A DNA stretch of 64,000 nucleotides. It comes from Isoetes taiwanensis (Eukaryota > Streptophyta > Lycopodiopsida > Isoetales > Isoetaceae). Below are positions 23,331 to 34,764 of the stretch, piece after piece. The stretch covers positions 5,250,654 to 5,314,653 of the forward strand of contig JAJEKV010000030.1 of NCBI GenBank assembly GCA_021234155.1, written 5' to 3'. Each line of letters starts with the position of its first letter. Position 1 is the stretch's first letter. The notes under the pieces are model-generated. The model was given only the letters and a program-made list of their open reading frames with translations, did no database searches and was not told where the DNA came from. The position numbers and the translations under genes were made by a program.

Positions 23331-24024
23331 AGCGTCGCGACCTTGGCGGCTTGCATGAGGTTCAAAATGCTTTGGCGAACTTTAGGCATGACATTGACAT
23401 GAGTTTCTCAAGTCAGGTGCAAAATGGACCTTTTTGTCTTCTGCATGAGGAATTGTGTCGGCGGCAAAAGGCGGTTGCGTGCCATTAGGAATAATGGTTA
23501 AGGGGCGTGGCATACAGTGCGGCGTGAGACTAAACCAACCCAATTTGGCGGGACTGGAGGATTGAGAGCTTGAAAAATTTCTTCTGTGCTTGTTGATCCA
23601 TCGAGGTTGATTTGTAGGAGGCTGGTTGATAAGCGTGATTCTTTGAGGTGCGAGGTGGCTTAGAAGAAACGGGCCGTGAGGCCTTGTTTGCCATTGGCAA
23701 TCAAAGTTGGTAAGCCGTGGCGGACCGATGTGGTACGATTTGTGCGGTACTTTTGAACTTGTGGAAGTTGAGGAGGACAGGTGGTGGTATGACCCCATTC
23801 TTGGCGGTGATAACGAGCTTTGAAGGATCAAAAGGAGGGCGTGTGTTGGGTCCCGTTGTTGCTCTGATTTGCTGATAGAGTTGATTGGGTTCGCGTAGTG
23901 GTGGCTGCTGATATGGTGATTGGTTTGAGGTGTTGTTTGCACTTGATAAACCATCTTGTTGCGGAAAGGTGTAGGATGAGTGCGAGTGCACTCTTAGGTG
24001 GCATGATTGCACATGTTGCATCGT

Positions 24025-25310
24025 TTACAATGGCGGGCCATTGGTGGAGTTGCACTCATTAGCCAAGTGGCCTTGATATTTCTGAGATATGGCACCCGAA
24101 TCAGCTTGCGGCGGATTGGCGTGTTGAGGTTGAGCGGCGATGCGGGGAACCATGGCGGGTGGAATGAAAGGAGCTCTGAAGAGCCATGCCACGGGGAGGA
24201 AACATTGGCCGAGTGATTGACAAGATCGATAGCTTTGCTCCAAAGTCTTGGTAGCGGTATTGAGTCATGAGTCGATAGGCTGGAGGAAGTCCTTGGAGAA
24301 ACCGGACCAAGATACGGCTACGTGTGGGATACTCCTTGAGTTTCTTGGCGAGAATGTGAAAGGCGATGCGCAAAATCGGAAGGAACTCCGTGGGCTCTTG
24401 TTGAAGGTCATTGAGTTGCTTGAGATGAAGTTGATCATCATCCGTGGTCCCATAGTGAAAAGCGGTTTTCATTTGGGACCAATCTTGTTTCAGTGGCTTT
24501 TGTTGGACATGAGCCATTGATGAGAACCCGCAATGTGGTGGAAAAGATGTGGAATTTCAGTTGAGGTTGCGCATGACCATTCGGGGACAGCGAGCCTCAA
24601 ATTCTTCCATGTGGCTTGAGCACTTTGGTCTAAAGGTTTGCCTTTCGTGTTGCCAAAGGTGGGATAAGTCGACTTAAAGTGCGAAAGGTAGAGGTAAAAG
24701 TCTTTGGGCTGGACGGGGAACATGATAGTGAGGATATTGAGGTGGAGTTGGAGGGTATGGTCTTTGGAAAGACCTTTGAAGGGGTGGGTGAGGTGGGGAA
24801 TGCTTGGAGGTGCCTCATCATTGGGTTTGAGGTGCGTAAGATTGTAAGCGAGGGAAGGCGGTGGGAAAGGTAGGGAAGGGAAATTCAAGGGAGGAGCAAA
24901 AGAAGGCATGTGGATATCCACAGCATCCACCGTGGAGATGATGGTTGTGAAGCGGGCGTATGGCGGAAAGAGTGATGGATGAAGGCATATTCTAGGGTAT
25001 GAAAGTAAAAGGTTGAAGCGTTGGGCCCGGGATAGGGCTCACGATAGTGATGAGGCTGAGAACGAGCAATGTTTACCGCGCTTGGCCGAGGAGAATTTGG
25101 GCAGAGACATGACCGCGAGGGGTGGAGTGGCGCCCGGCGGAGCCTAGGCCCAGAATGTGGCCTCCTCAATGTCGTGGCGAGATCCATACATGTCACGAAC
25201 TGACTTCCCGCCGATGATAGGCTCGAGACGCCGTCTGGGAAAGAAGTTCTTACGGTGAAGTTTGAGAACATGGCCCGTGAGAAAGAAAGGAAATGAATCC
25301 AGGGGCGGCC
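24025..25310 (-). pseudogene. Element A gag remnant
   Basis: The best capsid stretch is in 24101-24517: YGTTDDDQLHLKQLNDLQQE, FHILAKKLKEYP and RFLQGLPPAYRLM, the leucine-rich C-terminal capsid pattern of plant Ty3 gag. Further toward the C-terminus, YQGHLANECNS near 24050-24080 looks like the GH...C half of a CCHC zinc knuckle with its first cysteines lost. The N-terminal half (24490-25310) is proline-rich and split over several frames. Gag would form the particle that packages element RNA. Confidence 0.8.
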
Positions 25311-25318
25311 GGCGGCGG

Positions 25319-25910
25319 TGTTTGAAGTGCACGGGTTGCGGGAACTCACAGAGCGACCCCTCACGGCCAGGGACCCTTGGATCTAACGGGGAGAATCAGG
25401 GGGACTATGTCCTGTGAGGATTTGCAAGAGAAGAGCGAGAGGAAGAAAAGCGAGAACAAAAGAACAATGAGAGGAAAATGATAAGCTTCCTTGATATCAA
25501 TGATGAACATACATGAGCTCTCTGCAATCGAGAGAAGGCGAAGAGAGACAAGACTCAAAACTCATACGCCACTCATGTGCTAGCTCTACTCATATATATA
25601 GTACAATGGCCTCGGCCCAATATAACACTTCTGGTTGATCTCGGTGCCGACTCACGGAAGGAGGCGATTTGCGAGGAATGTTGGCGGTGCCTCTTGAAAT
25701 GCCTAGAATCCACCGGCCGACGAGGCGGTGGACGTGGTCATCACTTGTCTCCGCCTCTTGGTAGCAGACCCGGGCTTTGGCTGCGTGGTCTGCTGCTTGG
25801 TCTTTCTTTGGGCTTTTGGCGGGTGACCCGTGCACATCTGTGGATCCTTGAGCTTGACCTGGTCGTCGTATGCATGAATAGTCTGAACGGGGGGCACCAG
25901 GACTAAACTA
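25319..25910 (-). repeat. Element A 5' LTR
   Basis: About 590 bases matching 14281-15463 apart from the MITE. On the - strand it ends ...CTTCAAACA at 25319, next to the gag leader. The outer end lies at about 25908-25913, where the match with the other LTR fades. Differences from its partner are many small indels plus substitutions. Confidence 0.88.
25590..25604 (-). promoter_or_regulatory. TATA-like box in element A 5' LTR
   Basis: GTACTATATATATG on the - strand, at the same LTR position as in the other copies. It would drive the genomic transcript toward gag. Confidence 0.6.
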
Positions 25911-26079
25911 ACTTTGCCGGTTACATCTGGGTTCAACTCGAGTTGCAATAAACACCTCAAATAAAAAAAAAGCGACCCTATAGTTCAATAATTTGGCTCC
26001 GCCAATGGCAAGCTAAATTTAAATATGATTGCAGGATATGCAGGTTTCCAAGGTGGGGGGACGAGTGATGCTGAGGACA

Positions 26080-27430
26080 TCATCAAGTCAAGGTGGGGGA
26101 ATGTGATGTTCCAGCATTATATATATGCCAGAATCGTATATTATCTGACCCCGTCACCCGTACATGTCACGGGATGACATGTACTTGAGAGGAGTTGTAG
26201 TAGGCTGCACTAGGGGGCAAGGGTTGCACCTAGGGGGCAACTTCGAATATTGTGCATGTTAAATAAACATACACAATTAATAAACCCCATGGACCCATTG
26301 CCAAATGGCTAAACTCCATTTGCCAATGTCTAACCTAACCCTAAGGGTTTCTATATAAGGGTTTCCCCTTAAAACCTAAACCTTTTCCTCTCTTTGCATT
26401 TAAGGTTCATAGAGTTCCTTTCCCTTTTTCATTTAGGGTTCTCTTGAGCCATTACGGCCAAGTTAAGAACCAAATTAGCATTACAGGAGCTCAAGTAAAG
26501 CCGCCTTTGCTGCTTGACTCGTGGAGTAGCTTGACCATCTTGACAAGATCGGGGACATGGATGTGTTAGAGGATGCAGGCCGGGCCAAGGGCAGTAATCA
26601 GTCATTCTATTGTGCAAAGCGGAGTCTTTGGGCTAAGCGGTGTAAGGTAGTTTAGCATATTCATTCAGCCATAGAGGCCTTGTAGATCCCAAGATCACAA
26701 GCCCTAACTAAAAAAGAACCTAACTTTCTGGATGTTTAGGTAGATAGATTAGATGATGTTCTTCATTTTCGGTTACGTGATGATGTTGGTATTTCGTTTG
26801 TGACCTCCATGAATTGGGAAGGGGGGAGGCCTAAAAAGCTTTGTATAGCGGATGATTCTAGGCAACCTACTAGTTCCGGTTACTTGCGGCTGTGCACGAG
26901 GAGCCCAGGGTTGTGGGTTGAGGGCTAGATCGGCGGGACAATGGGGTACTTGTCCCAACCTGAAGCGATCCCTACGGTGTGTAAAGCCCTCACCAGGGGA
27001 TCCCTGTGGACTAGGTCTAATGGCTTGCCAGCTGCGTGTGGGCATGGCATGGGCTTGACACCCAGGTGGGTGATCGTCACTCTCCATTGGGTTCAAGTCG
27101 AATAAGGCGATGGCCCTCTAGTCACTAATGTTGGGCATGGAAGTCCCCACGGAGGAGAGGCAACTCTCTTCACGCCTCATCGGGCTGGGAGATGCAACCC
27201 GGTGGTAGCCCTTCGGCTATGCACTGGCAGGCTACGGTCCGGTCCCAGCGGCTTTTCAACTTAATATCACGCAAAGTGTGCACGGGGAGGGGCGGATGGG
27301 TGAACTACCCTTAGCCATGTTCTTATGCAAGCCAAATCCATGTGCCATGAATTCTGTCTGCAGTGACTTCTGGAGGCCCAAGCCGTCGGTCATACCCCCT
27401 TGAGTCCTGAGCCCTGGGTAGGATTTCCCT
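26080..27430 (+). mobile_element. Probable LTR start of a further Ty3-type element
   Basis: A polypurine tract, AAGGTGGGGGAA at about 26090-26101, is followed at once by TGTGATGTTCC, the usual PPT/LTR junction of plant Ty3 elements. About 250 bases in lies TATATAAGGG (26352-26361), a plausible LTR promoter. The stretch to about 27430 has no coding sequence and could be a long LTR. No partner LTR was found, so the far end is open, and the copy may be a 3' end truncated by element A. Confidence 0.42.
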
Positions 27431-27814
27431 TTACCCGTTAGTATCGTGTTGATGTTGTTATATTGATGGGGATATGATGTTCACTGCCGAGGTGATTGTA
27501 TTGTTATATTGTGTTATGTGCTCATCGTTTATTCAGCTTCCCTTGAATGGAATTCGACCGAAGGAAGGCGGGTGAATGACACATCCACTCTTCCCTTACT
27601 GGCCCATTCCACTTTGGGGAGTGGAGTCGGTGGATGGCCCCGGATGGGTTCGGGGAGAATGCTCGATCTTCGAATCGATGGGCGTATCATTAAAAAAAGC
27701 GGGGGCGTCAATTTTGAACACATGCGAAACAATGGCACTTCAAGTTCTTACAACTCTTTTTTGCGTTCTATCAAATATTATACTAATGTCTTACGGAACA
27801 ATTATATTAAATGT
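27431..27814. other. No recognisable gene
   Basis: Short ORFs overlap on both strands, without conserved blocks. Confidence 0.4.
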
Positions 27815-28130
27815 AAGATTAAGCAAGTGAATGAATTTACCCTCTGCTAAATGTATATTTCTTGCAAAAGCAAGGACATTGATAAACGTAATAGTATCAA
27901 GAGTCATACCCTTTGCATTTGATGTAGCAATTTCAAGGCCTCTGACACATCAGCTTCACATATCTAGAATTAGGGGCATGCTTTAAAAAAATATCACGAA
28001 AAATGATGTGCTTTAAGCGTAGCAATCGCGGCAAGTCTTTCTTGGTTGGATGCTCTAAGGTTTTGAAGCTTCCCTCCATATAATGCAAGCCCACCTCAAT
28101 GCAATCAAAACTATGACAGTGCATCACTAT
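27815..28130 (-). pseudogene. Pentatricopeptide-repeat protein fragment
   Basis: On the - strand, ADVSEALKLLHQMQ (about 27918-27960) is followed after a one-base frame change by KGMTLDTITFINVLAFAR and LAEGKFIH (about 27830-27920). This is the A-helix/B-helix pattern of land-plant PPR repeats (ALxLFxxMxxxGxxPDxxTFxxVLxAC, then xxEGxxIH). PPR proteins bind organellar RNA for editing and processing. Here there are stops on both sides and a frameshift inside, so this is a fragment, possibly carried by a transposon. Weak PPR-like text may continue to about 28490. Confidence 0.55.
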
Positions 28131-28573
28131 AGCATGCTTGTACTATGAGGAATATGCACAAATGTGTAATAGACGTTCCACAAAATGTTCAGATAATACT
28201 ATATCCAAACATGTTATAAAACATTCAAAGAAATCTCAAAATTCTACCACGAGCTTCCATAGTTATAGACCTAAATTCCAAGAATATGCTATTGGTGACC
28301 CATTTTTAATAGCAAATTCCATAATTTCTCTTCTAACTGGAGAAGATCACAATAGGGAACATACAAAGACGAAGAGAGGCAAGTAATGCATTGTTCAACT
28401 CGACCTCCATAATCTTTGAAAACCAAAAAACTATCGGTGCAATAATCTGACTCTTCTTGAGCCTTTAATATGGACCTTATAAGAGGCATTGTAAAGCTTT
28501 ACATTCTTCCATAAAACCATGATCAAAGAAATAAATTATTTGTATTTCAAGCTCATCATAATGTGAAGATTCG

Positions 28574-28990
28574 TTTGGGTGCATATTCACACGGGGGGTT
28601 ACTCCGGGCAACGAGAGCTGTCGGATAGGCATATTTGCCCTTTATTCCAAGATCTGGACCGTACATAGCGATCCTCGTTTGTGGGGTATGCATGTACAAG
28701 TTTTTGTATCTTGTATATTAAAGTTTGCAAAATACTATAAGATTTAAGATAATGTACTTAATGGTGTTAATTTTGTGCGTGTATTGTAAATATATTTTTG
28801 GGGCTCTCATTTGCCCCTCGTAACCCAGGTGTGAATATGCACCCAAACCAAAGGGGTTTAAGGGGGATTTCAATTTAAATGTGTTAAATGCAATGGTTTA
28901 TGTTAATCATGTGAATAGTAGTTGTGTGTTGATTGTTATATTAAAAAAATTTTGGGCCCGCCGGACCCTAACTAAAAACAAACATAGGTA
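28574..28990 (+). mobile_element. TTTGGGTGCATATTCAC repeat, copy 2
   Basis: The core, 28574-28848, is bounded by TTTGGGTGCATATTCACAC and an inverted copy. It contains CCGGGCAACGAGAGCTGT and CCTCGTTTGTGGGGTATGCA, as the other copies do. Beyond the 3' terminus it continues with AAAGGGGTTTAAGGGGG and an AT-rich tail up to CTAAAAACAAACAT, matching the right arm of the palindrome at 4899-5010. The 5' flank does not match, so the wider unit is asymmetric here. Confidence 0.8.
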
Positions 28991-31010
28991 AATTTTTATG
29001 GGTCTAAACATTAAAAACTAGAAAGGACAATAACATGAAGACAAACAAATTTTTCCATTGCATACCAAGAGCCGCCCAAATATCATAAACCTGCTTGCAA
29101 AACCTTTGTTATAAAATGTGCAAGAACAACGATAAACCATAAATCCATAAACCCATAAACCCATGCTTGAAATTCTCAAATATATGATGACGAACTTTAC
29201 TCCTTTCTTAGGATGTTTTGTGTTTTCTTAAGTTTTGTTACAAAGAAGCATGTAAAATTGCTTGATTTTTTTCATGACATATTGTCTCAAAGAAATTATG
29301 CAAGATCCTTGAGTGGGAGTAAACTCTTTGGATGAACTCTGTTTTGCATTCTTGTAAATTTGTAGCGGATATGAGTATAATGAGCTAGCCATGCAACTTG
29401 AATAGGCTGCTTTGTTGTTGCAACCAGGGCTAAGTTCTCTGCCAGCATCTAAAGCTTCATCTAATAGAACTCTGGGAAGATAAGATGACCAGAAGTTTCT
29501 CCATTCCATATTTATAACCTGCTCCAAATCAGGTGTCAATTCCTTAATAATATAATAACATGTGTCAATTCCTTAGTAATATAATAACATCTTTGCTAAC
29601 TTGCAAACAAGTTTGAATCATAACTTTGGTATAGCATCAACCGTTCTATATAGCAAGCATTGGTGCGGTTCAAGAATCCTGACTATCACCACATCATTAT
29701 CCCAATAAGTACCACCGTGCAGTAATTACCAACGGTATCATTTACCTATCATTTTGTTAAACACAAACAATGCAAGTCTTAGTTGTCCATTTGAGATTCA
29801 AATGGTTGAATTAACAAAAAATGATGATATACCAAAGCGAGACTTTCATGCCTTGTCGGTTGGCATATGGCCATAATCATGGCTTTTGAAACAACTTCAA
29901 TATTCGGGATTACCATGAATAGTCTAGCCCCAACAAAGGGAAGGAGAATCTTTAGCATGGGCTTTGCTAAACCCGCCAAGTAAGAAAAGAAAGAAAATAG
30001 AAAGAACCTCTATTCTTCTCTGCCTTTTTTTTCTCACTTTAAATCTGACTACTCCATTTTATTCTTTGTCTTTCCTTGAATGAATTTGGCACACAATCGT
30101 GCCGGACTATTATCATAAGCTTAGTAAAATGGGATTCAATGCAAAATACATTATTTGAAGCATTTATTGGTTGGATTTCCTTACCTTTTGGGAAACTAAT
30201 ACGGCTTTGGAGTATCAAACTTTGCTTGGCTAATCTTTCGGGACAAGATTCTGCCGAATTTTGCTAATAAAATGCAACTTCGGGGTTTATATGCGTGATC
30301 TAGACAATACAATGCATACAAGATATTGTTTTTTTTAAGCCTTTGTTTGCCCGACAAGGATGAAGATCTTGAAAAGGCGAAAGCATACGGATTTGCTAAA
30401 GTTTGTTATGCCATAATTGTTATCACAGCATAGCCATGGCGTTCATCTGACTGTTGCGGCGGCAACGCTTCTATGCAAAGGATAAAATGTAAGAATAGAA
30501 CTTACCATGTTAATCGCAATATGCCACCGTGTCTTGAATCAACGGGGAATGTTACGCGCTTTGAGAAGGCCATAAGTCTTTGTACAAAGGAATGGGAACT
30601 CCGCTAGCGGCGGTGGCGGTGTTCAAAGCGGTTGTTCCGCGAGAATGGAAGCTTCTGCTTAGCGAAATCACGGATTCGGCGGCCAAGGTTAGGCTTTCCA
30701 TTTTTTGCCGGGGGGATAAAGATGACAAAAGAAACCGGTGTCACACTTGCGGGGAAGGAAATCCGCTATTGACCTCAAACTTGGCCTTTCGTGGCGCGTG
30801 AGCTCATGCATCCCTTGACTAAGTTGAGGAAAGGGCAAGAAAAATTTGGATACTACGGCTTGTGTAATAGGTCTTCAATCGGTCTTGCAATCGGATATAT
30901 GTCTTCAATCCGGTCTTAATCCGGATATGGAAGTGCTTACACACAACAAACAACCACACAACCTAATTCACACAACCCTAAAAAACCCTCCACCAAAGGA
31001 TTTGCCCTTT
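28991..31010. other. Non-coding stretch without recognisable gene
   Basis: Several short ORFs occur; the longest, 103 codons on the - strand at 29228-29539, has no recognisable motif. A GC-richer island at about 30540-30800 contains CHTCGEG in a 73-codon + strand ORF, not enough for a call. Confidence 0.4.
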
Positions 31011-31014
31011 TTCT

Positions 31015-31110
31015 AAAATCAGCGGCTAACAAAGGGTGCACTCTAGAAATACTATTTAGTACACACGGATGAATACGACCACCAAATCATATGAAAACCT
31101 TAGAAAATAG
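31015..31110 (+). repeat. Dispersed repeat, copy 1 (partner near 63080)
   Basis: AAAGGGTGCACTCT, then GAAATACTATTTAGTACAC, then an AAATCATAT stretch are shared in the same order with 63088-63165. The middle is nearly palindromic. It may be the terminus of an undescribed element. Confidence 0.6.
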
Positions 31111-33006
31111 TACAAAAACACAAAACAAAACCCCCTGTCATAATGCTACATATTGCCAATAAGCTTTCTACCCTTTCTAGTCATCAGCCATTTTTCTTCA
31201 AAGCTTTCGAGATCCCTTAGCATCTCTTGTAGAGAGCAAGAGATTCAATTCCAAACCATCATCAAAGGAGAAATCACATCGATGAAGAGCTTTTCCCTGC
31301 TTGGTTTGCCAATTTGGCGTCTCTTTCCATGTTGTGACATGTTCTTCTCCGATCTTGTATTTTTCTTGGCGATCTTTCAACCTTCGACCTCGATCCCGTT
31401 TTGATAAGGAAAGTCTCTTTTTTGTCGGGAGCTTTTGTCTGTTTTCATGCGAGCCCTTATTCGAGAATGCCATCGATCCGAGCCATCGTATCGGAATTCT
31501 CGAACGGGCGAGCATGCATCTCTCCCATGCATGTACGATTTATCTGCGTTTCAAGATAAGCAGATAAATCCGCTTCTTGAGGCTAGTTGAAAGGTCCTTT
31601 ATAGTATATATATCCATCTTGTCATTGTTCATCCTTATCAGCCGTCTAATAGCCTCTCCCCTTTGGTCGATTGTCCCACCCACCCCCCCTTCCCATACGG
31701 CGCTTTGTCTTAGATTTCTTCTTTTCATCATGTTTAGACCTTAAGTCCGTGTCGTGGTTCCGAGCAATGCTAGCCTTCTTGCTAAGAGTTTGATCCATGT
31801 AATACTATAGAAAGGGCTCTTTTGTTGTTTCTTATATAGATGTATCATATATAGATTAAGGGAAGGCGATTATGTTTGGAGATCTTTTGCTCAATTGTCG
31901 GGATGGTCCATGTATAGATTTGGAGGAGGTTTGTATGGAAGGTCCTTGGTGGAGAATAATGGCCCTCGTGTCCTTAATGGTGTTTGTGATTTGGCGTGGT
32001 GGTCTCGTGCCGAGGTTATAGTGTACCGTGACAAGTAATGGTGATGTGACTTGGTGGTGGCCCTCGTGTCTAAATATCTTGGCCTTTGTGCCCAAGAATG
32101 GGTCCATGTATATGTTGTTTTTCTTTTTTTACGGGTTTCCCTCGAGGATGAATTTGGACTAGTGCGGTTCATTGCGATTCGTTATAGTTATAGCATCAAG
32201 GGCTTTGCGAGGATCTTAGCTTGTTGGGGTCATTGGGTAGACATTAGCAATGAGGGCATATAAATCTTCATTCAAAAACTTATTGAGTTTATAGATGGCA
32301 ATTTGATGTTTTGTATTCCCAAAAGGCCGGTGTGCGGGTTTATTGAAAGTGTTGGGGTTTATGAAAGTAATCATTTATTGAGGGTGACATGAGGAAGTGT
32401 TGTAATATTGATTTGGAAAATAAAGGGGAGGGCCATATGGCTCATTGACATGGTCGTCGGTTGTGATTGGTTTTGTAGGGCAACTAGACTCTAGAAGCAT
32501 GATGCATTTTATGGGGCTACGGTTCGTTTGAGAATCGCTATTTCTTGGGTTCTTCATCGACTTCTCGCCGGTGTTTTCTTCTCTCTCAACAGTCCCCTTG
32601 ACTCCCTCGTCCTCCTTCATGTGTATATTATTAGAAATGTTGTTTTTGTCGCGTGGCACATGTGACCAGCCCCTAAGCTTTTTCGGTTTTTTCTCTATTA
32701 GTTTTTTTGTTGGTGATGTCGCGAGGTCCCGGTGATCTTGGCGACTTGTATTCTCGTGGAGCATGGGTTGTTTTTGTGGGAACATTTAGTAGCCTCGCGT
32801 TGTCAAACCCCCTTACCGATATTTTATCGCTAGGGTTTTTCACCGAAAACCGGAAGGGTGAAATTTTTAATCCCTAGATAAACTCGGCGGAATTAAACTA
32901 GCCAACATCCATAACACACAATTTTATTTGGAGTCAGGTGTATATTTGGATATTCCCTCTATTCCTATGTTTTTTCGGAACTTTTATTACGTTTTCATGC
33001 GAGCCC
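31111..33006. other. Non-coding stretch, one lysine-rich ORF
   Basis: A - strand ORF at 32375-32785 (136 codons) is rich in Lys, Pro, Asn and Glu with no recognised domain. It overlaps nothing else and could be chance. No further structure is visible. Confidence 0.35.
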
Positions 33007-33440
33007 TTATTAGAAATAGTACTTTTAGACATCTCGTTGAGCTTCCTCATGCATGTTGTTTCAATGCAAATGGAAATACTATCGTTTAAATACAATCATT
33101 TTCAATCTATTGTAAATTCGGGATGGAAATGCTATTTCTCAATTAAACATATTCAACTAGAATTTGAAAAATGTGCGCCTAGTAATACTTTTTAGATAAT
33201 TGATTAAGCTTTCCTGGTATTTCAAGTACAAACAACGATACTATCCTATTAAATCTGGTCCATTTCCCCAATGCGGTTTGTAAATTCGGGACAAAAAAAG
33301 ACTATTTGTCTCATTAGACATATTTAAACTAAATTTGGAAAAATGCGCCATCCTTTTAGGCATTTGATTAATGCCTATTGCTTCAGAATCAACGGAGATA
33401 CTACCTATTAGATATGGTCATTTTCACAATATGTTGTAAT
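33007..33440 (+). repeat. Satellite-like tandem repeat, about 165-170 bp units
   Basis: Units at about 33017-33180, 33181-33350 and a partial one at 33351-33440 share, in order: a TAGTAnTACTTTTTAGA start, a GATTAAGC block, AATACTAT, TTGTAAATTCGGGA, GACTATTT, TAGACATATT and AATTTGgAAAAATG(C)GCC. Divergence is substantial. No coding frame is maintained across units. Confidence 0.72.
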
Positions 33441-34221
33441 GCTAGTCAAGGAAAGAGGATCATTTCATCACACTAAACTCCATAATAGAGCAAAGAAACC
33501 TTATTTAAGCCCGGTTTTTGCTAACCCTTACATGCCTAAAGGGGCGTCTATTAACATCACCAAGCACTCCATTAAGCTCCAAAGCCGTGTTCTTAAAAAC
33601 AACCAACACCTCTATCTTAAGCCCTCCTTTACTAAATTCATGCCTCGGGTCAGGTTGTTTGCATAACTATCTCCTTTCGCATATCTGGATTCTTTGCATT
33701 TGATTGCATAAATAAAGCCAATTTTGGACCTATAGTAAAATAAGCCGAGTACTCAAACGGAAATTTTCCATTTGATGGCATGGGTAAAGCAAATTTTGTG
33801 AGCAGCTTGGTTGATTTACACTAAAATTTAAAAGGCGAGCCGGTAGGAAATTCTTTAAGAACAATCATATACCGAGAAAAAATCCTAGACCTTGCAAACA
33901 GTGGATCAATCATGAAAATGCACCTAATTTGCTAGGTTTTGCCGGTTCTTTTCAGTATTTTAAAGGCCCAAAGTAAACGTGTATAAACTTCATTTTGTGA
34001 AATCACCAAAGCCTGATCAAAGTCAAAGCTAAGACACAAAAATCAACCAAATAAGCCATGGCATAGCGTTCTAAATGCATGCTTTGATCTGCTTACCAAA
34101 CCCATGATCGATCAATGTCGTGGAGTCATACCTCTGTTTTTTGACACATTCTGAGATACAACCAATCAATGCACTTTGTTACCTCTAGATCATACATCAC
34201 TAAAATTGCATAGCCATGATG
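33441..34221. other. No recognisable gene
   Basis: AT-rich sequence with two overlapping + strand ORFs of 60-75 codons (33439-33703) lacking known motifs. Confidence 0.4.
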
Positions 34222-34764
34222 GCCCTAATTATCAAAGATATCCTCTCAAAAGCAAGCTCGTCAATCACGCCAAATGGGTGTCGTGAGGATGAATCATACC
34301 CTTCAAAGTTGCCCGGCCATATGATCAAATGGGGCCTATCTTTGAGTTGGTCGGGCACGGCCACGACCGCTACATGTGACATTGAGCGCGGCATCCATCA
34401 CAGGATACTAGGATCATACCAACCGGGGAGGTCATGGACATCACGAGGATGACTATGTCAGTGCGCTATGACATGTACATACACATTTATTTCATGATGA
34501 TGTATGCCATACGGTTTGCGGCATTCTTATTCTTGCCCGCGGTTTTCCCTCGAAAACCCAGCAGGCGGGGGTTTTTAACTTGGGACGGTAATAAGTTCTT
34601 TGCGCTCCTTTGGGTCCCATAGGCGATTGGTCTCGATTGGGCCGATAAAAACTATTCTATTCTATTCTATTCTATTCTATTCTATTCCTATTATTCTTGA
34701 CAATCATAGCCCGTCCATCTTCGTCTTGTGGCAATTTTAAAGCCAGATTGCCCTAATTATCAAA
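34222..34764. repeat. Segment bounded by 15-bp direct repeats
   Basis: GCCCTAATTATCAAA occurs exactly at 34222-34236 and 34750-34764. Fifteen-base direct repeats fit target-site duplication by a non-LTR retrotransposon, and the segment contains the retroelement-like tail at 34541-34690. About 60 bases lie between the tail and the right repeat, so the assignment is uncertain. Confidence 0.4.
34541..34690 (+). mobile_element. Non-LTR-retroelement-like 3' tail ending in (CTATT)n
   Basis: GGTTTTCCCTCGAAAACCC, then GGGGGTTTTTAA, GGGTCCCATAGGCGATTGG and CCGATAAAAA lead directly into eight or so CTATT units at 34652-34688. The same order with a different terminal microsatellite occurs at 40618-40750. 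A shared 3' region followed by a simple repeat is characteristic of LINE/SINE ends. No reverse-transcriptase coding was found upstream. Confidence 0.6.

Larger units (their letters stand above)
14281..25910 (-). mobile_element. LTR element A: Ty3/gypsy OTA-type retrotransposon
   Basis: Two matching LTRs (14281-15463 and 25319-25910) bracket an internal region read on the - strand in the order gag, protease, RT, RNase H, integrase, then a separate ORF3. Both LTRs end in TG...CA. A polypurine-like TTTGGTGGGGAG (complement of about 15464-15475) precedes the 3' LTR. The integrase lacks a chromodomain, and its GMDFVGPI block is of the plant non-chromovirus (Ogre/Tat/Athila) kind. All pol frames are broken by stops and indels. 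The primer-binding site and target-site duplication could not be defined. Element B at 46016-59640 is the same family in opposite orientation. Confidence 0.92.

Noticed and set aside
31430-33012. Shared 21-base string TTTTCATGCGAGCCCTTATT (plus one base) at about 31438 and 32992
   Set aside because: The flanks on both sides do not match, so there is no evidence of a larger repeat; chance or a tiny relic.
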